A stretch of 64,000 nt of DNA from Thermostichus vulcanus str. 'Rupite' (GTDB taxonomy: Bacteria; Cyanobacteriota; Cyanobacteriia; Thermostichales; Thermostichaceae): NCBI RefSeq assembly GCF_022848905.1, contig NZ_JAFIRA010000006.1, forward strand, positions 1 through 64,000, written 5' to 3'. Below the pieces are notes generated by a model, which was not told where the DNA came from, did no database searches, and saw only the letters and a list, made by a program, of their open reading frames with translations. The position numbers and the translations under genes are program-made. Of the stretch, positions 60,660 through 64,000 are shown piece by piece. How positions within the stretch are numbered: the first letter of the stretch is position 1; the number at the start of each line of letters is the position of its first letter.

Positions 60660-61962
60660 TTGACACTCCCCCGGTTAGAAACCGGGGGATTCTCCCTTCT
60701 AGCTCCCCACAGCTTGAAGTTGTGGAGGATTCATGGAGTTCAGGGGATTGCCAACTACCCCATCCCCTGAGCCGACCCTGCCTATTACGGGCAGGGCTTC
60801 TTTTAGACTCAAGGGACACGAAAAGCCGTCCCACCGAGCAATGTTTATTGCGGCATTCCAGTCCGCGTCACAGCAATACCCGTCCTGCCCAGTGAACAGA
60901 TGCCCACTCCTTTTCCCAATCAATCCTGTCCTGTGGTCGGTTTTGGATGTGTAGGCAGCCGGACGCTTGTGCAGCGTCCTACCCGCCATTTCCAGCTTGT
61001 AGGCAACCTTCCACTCCAGGTCGTAGTACGACCAGGTATGGCGCGATTTCCCGGCATCCGAACGCGCCTTCTGGCTCTGTCTGGATTGGCGGATACCCGA
61101 GAGGTCTTCCATCCACACATCTGCATTTACCGCATTGGCAAACCGTACAATGCGACGGCTAACGGTGTGGTTGACCGCCCTCATCCAACGGGCTTCTTTG
61201 CGCTCCAGTCGCTTGAGTGCTCGGTATTTACCCGCCTGTTGCAACTGGGCACGACGCTTCTGGAAACGCCGACGACGATAGGCTACCTCTCCACCCCCAA
61301 AAAACACCGCCCGACCCCAACGGGTGGCCGCCACTGCCAAACGGTTCTGCCCACGGTCAACACCCAGCCGCTCCGTACTCTTCACTTCGGGAACTTCCCA
61401 AGTGATAGATACAACCGCGTACCAACAGCCCCGTAGCTTCATGAGTTTCAAGGTTCCCCGTTCACAATCCTGTTCGGCCAGGATGCGCTCAAGACGCTCG
61501 GCATAGTAGGAACTGCTAACCTCAAGGGGAACCCGCTTGTCACCCTGAATCGTGGGAAAACTCACCGAGTAGGTGCTACCTACTTTGTGCAGCTTCCAGT
61601 TTTGGTTGTTGACCTCTGGCCAGAACACTTTGAAGTGCTTGACCCGCTGGCCGGCTTTCCCCTTCAGGACACGAATCACCTGGTTGGAGAGGGCCGACTT
61701 GAGTGGTGTCACCACTTTGGCGGTTGTCAAGGCTTTTCGTTCCTTCGGACTGATGCGGAGCAGTTCGTTTGCCAGTGCGGTTGTCGCACAAACCGTCTGG
61801 TTAAACATCTCTGCTTTGACCGCATTGAGGTCAAGAAACTTGAGCTTGAGTGTCGTGGTGACCCGTTTCATGGGGACTATTGTACTGTTTCTGTTGCTGA
61901 ATAAATTCAGCCTGTGCGCTTATATCCCCCGGTTAGAAACCGGGGGCTTTACGCTGCTCTTC
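60660..61962 (-). mobile_element. Complete TnpB-only IS200/IS605-group element
   Basis: About 1.3 kb with one gene (tnpB) and no tnpA. A 21-base hairpin, CCCCCGGTT-AGA-AACCGGGGG, occurs identically at both ends (60668-60688 and 61926-61946). Reading the element strand, the right end closes with GTGTCAA (TCAA at 60663-60660) and TTAC lies just before the left end (61966-61963), the tetranucleotides I recall as IS608-type cleavage sites. There are no inverted terminal repeats or target duplication, as expected. The element would need a TnpA in trans to move. Confidence 0.8.
60699..61871 (-). CDS. tnpB: TnpB-family RNA-guided nuclease, zinc-finger cysteines missing
   Basis: A 390-residue OrfB/TnpB. 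The RuvC-like catalytic residues are visible: Asp172 (LGVDRG), Glu255 (VWMEDLSGI) and Asp335/337 (CCDADWNAAINIA). The insert that normally holds a C-P-x-C-G ... C-x-x-C-G zinc finger reads YTSKTDHRTGLIGKRSGHLF then TGQDGYCC, so the usual four Cys are absent apart from a CysCys pair. The N-terminus and the basic helix FQKRRAQLQQAGKYRALKRL are normal. The start is ATG 61871. The C-terminal tail runs to 30 bases before the right-end hairpin, leaving the omega RNA region overlapping the gene end. Confidence 0.88.
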   Translation of the reverse strand: MKRVTTTLKLKFLDLNAVKAEMFNQTVCATTALANELLRISPKERKALTTAKVVTPLKSALSNQVIRVLKGKAGQRVKHFKVFWPEVNNQNWKLHKVGSTYSVSFPTIQGDKRVPLEVSSSYYAERLERILAEQDCERGTLKLMKLRGCWYAVVSITWEVPEVKSTERLGVDRGQNRLAVAATRWGRAVFFGGGEVAYRRRRFQKRRAQLQQAGKYRALKRLERKEARWMRAVNHTVSRRIVRFANAVNADVWMEDLSGIRQSRQSQKARSDAGKSRHTWSYYDLEWKVAYKLEMAGRTLHKRPAAYTSKTDHRTGLIGKRSGHLFTGQDGYCCDADWNAAINIARWDGFSCPLSLKEALPVIGRVGSGDGVVGNPLNSMNPPQLQAVGS

Positions 61963-61979
61963 GTAACGTGAAGAAAAGT

Positions 61980-64000
61980 TCACTGAGGTTGTAGAGGCAA
62001 CTCCAAAATAAAGCGGGTTTCGTTCTGCTCACTTTCGGCCCTAAGGGATCCCTGGAGGCGTTCGGCAACTTTTTGGCTTAAGGCCAAGCCCAGACCCGTA
62101 CCCCCATGTTTCCACGGATCGTTGTTGGGCACCCGGTAAAACTTATCAAACACCCGCGCCAGTTCTTCTGGGGGAATGACCACGCCTGTATTCACCACCT
62201 GCAGTTGCCAAGTATTCTCCAGAAATGCAACGGAGACTGTGATCCGTTCCCCGGCTGGGGTGTACTTGCAGGCATTGGTGAGCAGCTCTGTGAAAAGCCG
62301 CTCCAGATACCCTGCAGAGGTGATGATGGGGGGCAGCCTTTCTGGCAAAAACAGGGTGAGGCTTTGGGCGTGGGAGGCAGCCCGTTCCCGAAAGGGATCC
62401 AACTGTCGGGGCAGCCAGTCTTGGAGGTTAAGGGTGTCCCATTCCAGCGGTTGGGTATTGGCATCGAGGCGGGAAAGTTCCAAAAGGTCGTTGATCAAGT
62501 TGGTTTCTCGGGCACATTCCTGGTCGAGAATTGACAAATAGCGTTGGATGAGCGCTTCATTTTCGCCAGAAATATCGATTCGATCCAGCACCAGCGAGAG
62601 CATCTTGGCAGCCATTTTGATGCTGGCCATCGGGGAACGCAACTCATGAGAAACCGTGCTGAGGAAATCATCCTTTAGTTGGTTCAGTCGCTCCAGTTCT
62701 TGCACTTGGGCCAGAGAGGCTTTGTAGAGACGGGCTTGTCGCAGGGCAATGGCACATTGGTTGGCCACCTGCTGAATCATCCGCACTTCCGCATCGCTGA
62801 ACACCGCCAATGCGGGCTTGTAAAGCCACATATCCCCCAAGACTTGGTGCTCATCCTGAAGGGGGCAACTGAGCACCGTAAATCGTTCTGCGGGATCTGG
62901 GGAAGGGTTGCGATAGGAAGGGCTTTCCCGCAGACAAAATTGTATCGACTGGCCCTGCAAAAGTTGGTGATACAGATCGGGAAAGTCCTGGAAGGCGGTT
63001 ACTTTGCCCAAGGCAGGCAACAATCCTGGGCTATTGAGGTTGAGATATTCGTGATTGATCGTTGAGGATTGACTGTCGTGGTGATAGAGAGCGGTATCGC
63101 AGCAAATGATCTGAAGTTGACGGCCTAATTCTTCGACCGCAGTTTGTAGAATGTAGTCTTCATTCAGGCTGTCACGCACTTTTTCGATGATGCCTTTGAC
63201 CAGAGATTCAAACTCGAGGGCCTGTCGTAGTTGTCGGGTGCGCTCATCCACCATGTCTTCTAGGTCGGTGTTTAGTTGGCGTACCTGTTGGTAAAGCTGA
63301 GATTGGTGAATGGCGATGGCCACTTGGTCGGCTAAATGTTTGAGGAGATCCACCTCATGATTTTGCCAGTGGCGAGGGCCACGACAATGATGGGCGATCA
63401 ACAAACCCCACAGGGATCCCTCTTGCAAAATCGGCACCACCAAATTGGCCCGCACCTGATGTTGCTTGAGCAACTGAACATGGCAGGGATTAAGACCAGC
63501 AGTTTCTATATCTTCGATGGCTTTGACACGCCCTTGCTGATAAGGCGCAACAAAGGACTGGGCAAAGCAATTGTCATAAATGTTGGATCCTAAAATCGGT
63601 CGCCAGGGATCCGCTACAGCCTCGGTGACCACATCTCCACTCCAATCGGGCCGAAAGCGGAAGATAATGACCCGATCTGTTTGCAGTAGGGATCGTACTT
63701 CCGAAACGGTTGTGTTAAGAATTTGATCAAGATCCAAAGATTCACGGATGTGATGAGAAATTTCTGTAAGCAGCTTCGTTTGTTGCAGTTGCTGTTGTAA
63801 CGCTTGTTCCGTCGTTTTTAGTAGGCCGATATCTTGCGTGTTGCCAATGATGCGGATGATCTGTCCTTGCGGATCCCGTAGAGCTACCCCTCGATCCAAC
63901 ACAAACACATCAGATCCATCTCGATGGCGAACCCGGTATTCACACTGAAATTGGTCTTGCTTTCCGGCAAAAAGCTGTTCAAACTCAGCCATACAAGCCG
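61980..64000 (-). CDS. Cyanobacteriochrome-like sensor histidine kinase (5' end beyond the window)
   Basis: The reading frame is open at the right edge; the ATG at 63992 gives 670 residues but the true start is probably outside. Order, counted from that ATG: end of a PAS/PAC domain (1-60); GAF1 (about 80-235) with the DXCF motif Asp140-Asn-Cys142-Phe and Cys170-His171 in GLNPCHVQLL, and RANLVVPILQEGSLWGLLIA, all cyanobacteriochrome marks; GAF2 (about 275-425); HisKA with His449 (FLSTVSHELRSP); ATPase N-box LLTNACKYTP and G2 box HGGTGLGLALS. The G1 box reads VVNTGVVIP, with Asn at the usual Asp. Predicted blue/green-type bilin photosensor acting with the NarL-type regulator downstream. Confidence 0.85.
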   Translation of the reverse strand, partial: ACMAEFEQLFAGKQDQFQCEYRVRHRDGSDVFVLDRGVALRDPQGQIIRIIGNTQDIGLLKTTEQALQQQLQQTKLLTEISHHIRESLDLDQILNTTVSEVRSLLQTDRVIIFRFRPDWSGDVVTEAVADPWRPILGSNIYDNCFAQSFVAPYQQGRVKAIEDIETAGLNPCHVQLLKQHQVRANLVVPILQEGSLWGLLIAHHCRGPRHWQNHEVDLLKHLADQVAIAIHQSQLYQQVRQLNTDLEDMVDERTRQLRQALEFESLVKGIIEKVRDSLNEDYILQTAVEELGRQLQIICCDTALYHHDSQSSTINHEYLNLNSPGLLPALGKVTAFQDFPDLYHQLLQGQSIQFCLRESPSYRNPSPDPAERFTVLSCPLQDEHQVLGDMWLYKPALAVFSDAEVRMIQQVANQCAIALRQARLYKASLAQVQELERLNQLKDDFLSTVSHELRSPMASIKMAAKMLSLVLDRIDISGENEALIQRYLSILDQECARETNLINDLLELSRLDANTQPLEWDTLNLQDWLPRQLDPFRERAASHAQSLTLFLPERLPPIITSAGYLERLFTELLTNACKYTPAGERITVSVAFLENTWQLQVVNTGVVIPPEELARVFDKFYRVPNNDPWKHGGTGLGLALSQKVAERLQGSLRAESEQNETRFILELPLQPQ

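Overview
The window is a 64 kb piece of a cyanobacterial chromosome. The lineage call rests on an RpaB-type response regulator, an ArgZ/AgrE-type bifunctional arginine dihydrolase/ornithine cyclodeaminase, a phytochrome/cyanobacteriochrome-like GAF histidine kinase, an HpsA-like giant prepilin and several small proteins of cyanobacterial type. The octamer GGGATCCC (or GGATCC inside it) recurs every few hundred bases, inside genes and between them, much as the HIP1 palindrome does in other cyanobacteria. Together with moderately high GC this suggests a unicellular, possibly hot-spring Synechococcus/Thermostichus-like organism. That last step is a guess.

Layout. 1-178: the C-terminus and right end of a TnpB-type (IS200/IS605-group) element, cut by the window edge and inserted into the 3' end of a fused Fe-S/molybdopterin hydroxylase gene (149-2926). 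3.2-9.9 kb: hsp20, a SAM hydroxide adenosyltransferase, argZ, a decayed duplicate of the rpaB DNA-binding domain, a small membrane protein, rpaB, a conserved small protein and a LysE exporter remnant. 9.9-17.6 kb: a DUF4434-like protein and an ABC permease; an ECF sigma/anti-sigma/Spy-like module; an ABC ATPase carrying an in-frame 24-bp tandem repeat; purK-hyp-rimI; a hotdog thioesterase. 17.6-25.6 kb: a surface polysaccharide operon on the minus strand (pyruvyl transferase, three glycosyltransferases, Wzm/Wzt exporter) with a degenerate HD-domain protein upstream. 25.8-31.3 kb: trmD, then secE-nusG-rplK-rplA-rplJ-rplL with an L10 leader. 31.3-48.6 kb: an unexplained hairpin-rich stretch, two tiny secreted proteins, DoxX, ppk, a LivM/LivH permease pair, rbgA, a UbiH-like hydroxylase, a flavin dehydrogenase, two ABC genes, a coiled-coil protein with MshEN-like ends, murE and carA. 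49.8-59.8 kb: an hps-like pseudopilin operon headed by a 2,491-residue protein. 60.0-64.0 kb: a NarL-type response regulator and a cyanobacteriochrome-like histidine kinase, separated by a complete TnpB element of about 1.3 kb.

How it fits together. The right-hand 15 kb is the most unusual part. A giant HpsA-like prepilin with a PA14-like module and four thrombospondin-like W..W..C repeats is followed by three minor pilins. Immediately upstream on the same strand lies a putative light-sensing two-component system whose kinase carries both a DXCF motif and the canonical bilin Cys-His. A light-controlled pilus-tip or adhesin/exopolysaccharide system is a testable reading. The polysaccharide export operon at 18-24 kb, the coiled-coil MshEN-like protein at 44-47 kb and RpaB may belong to the same surface and light-response physiology, but the sequence does not prove any link.
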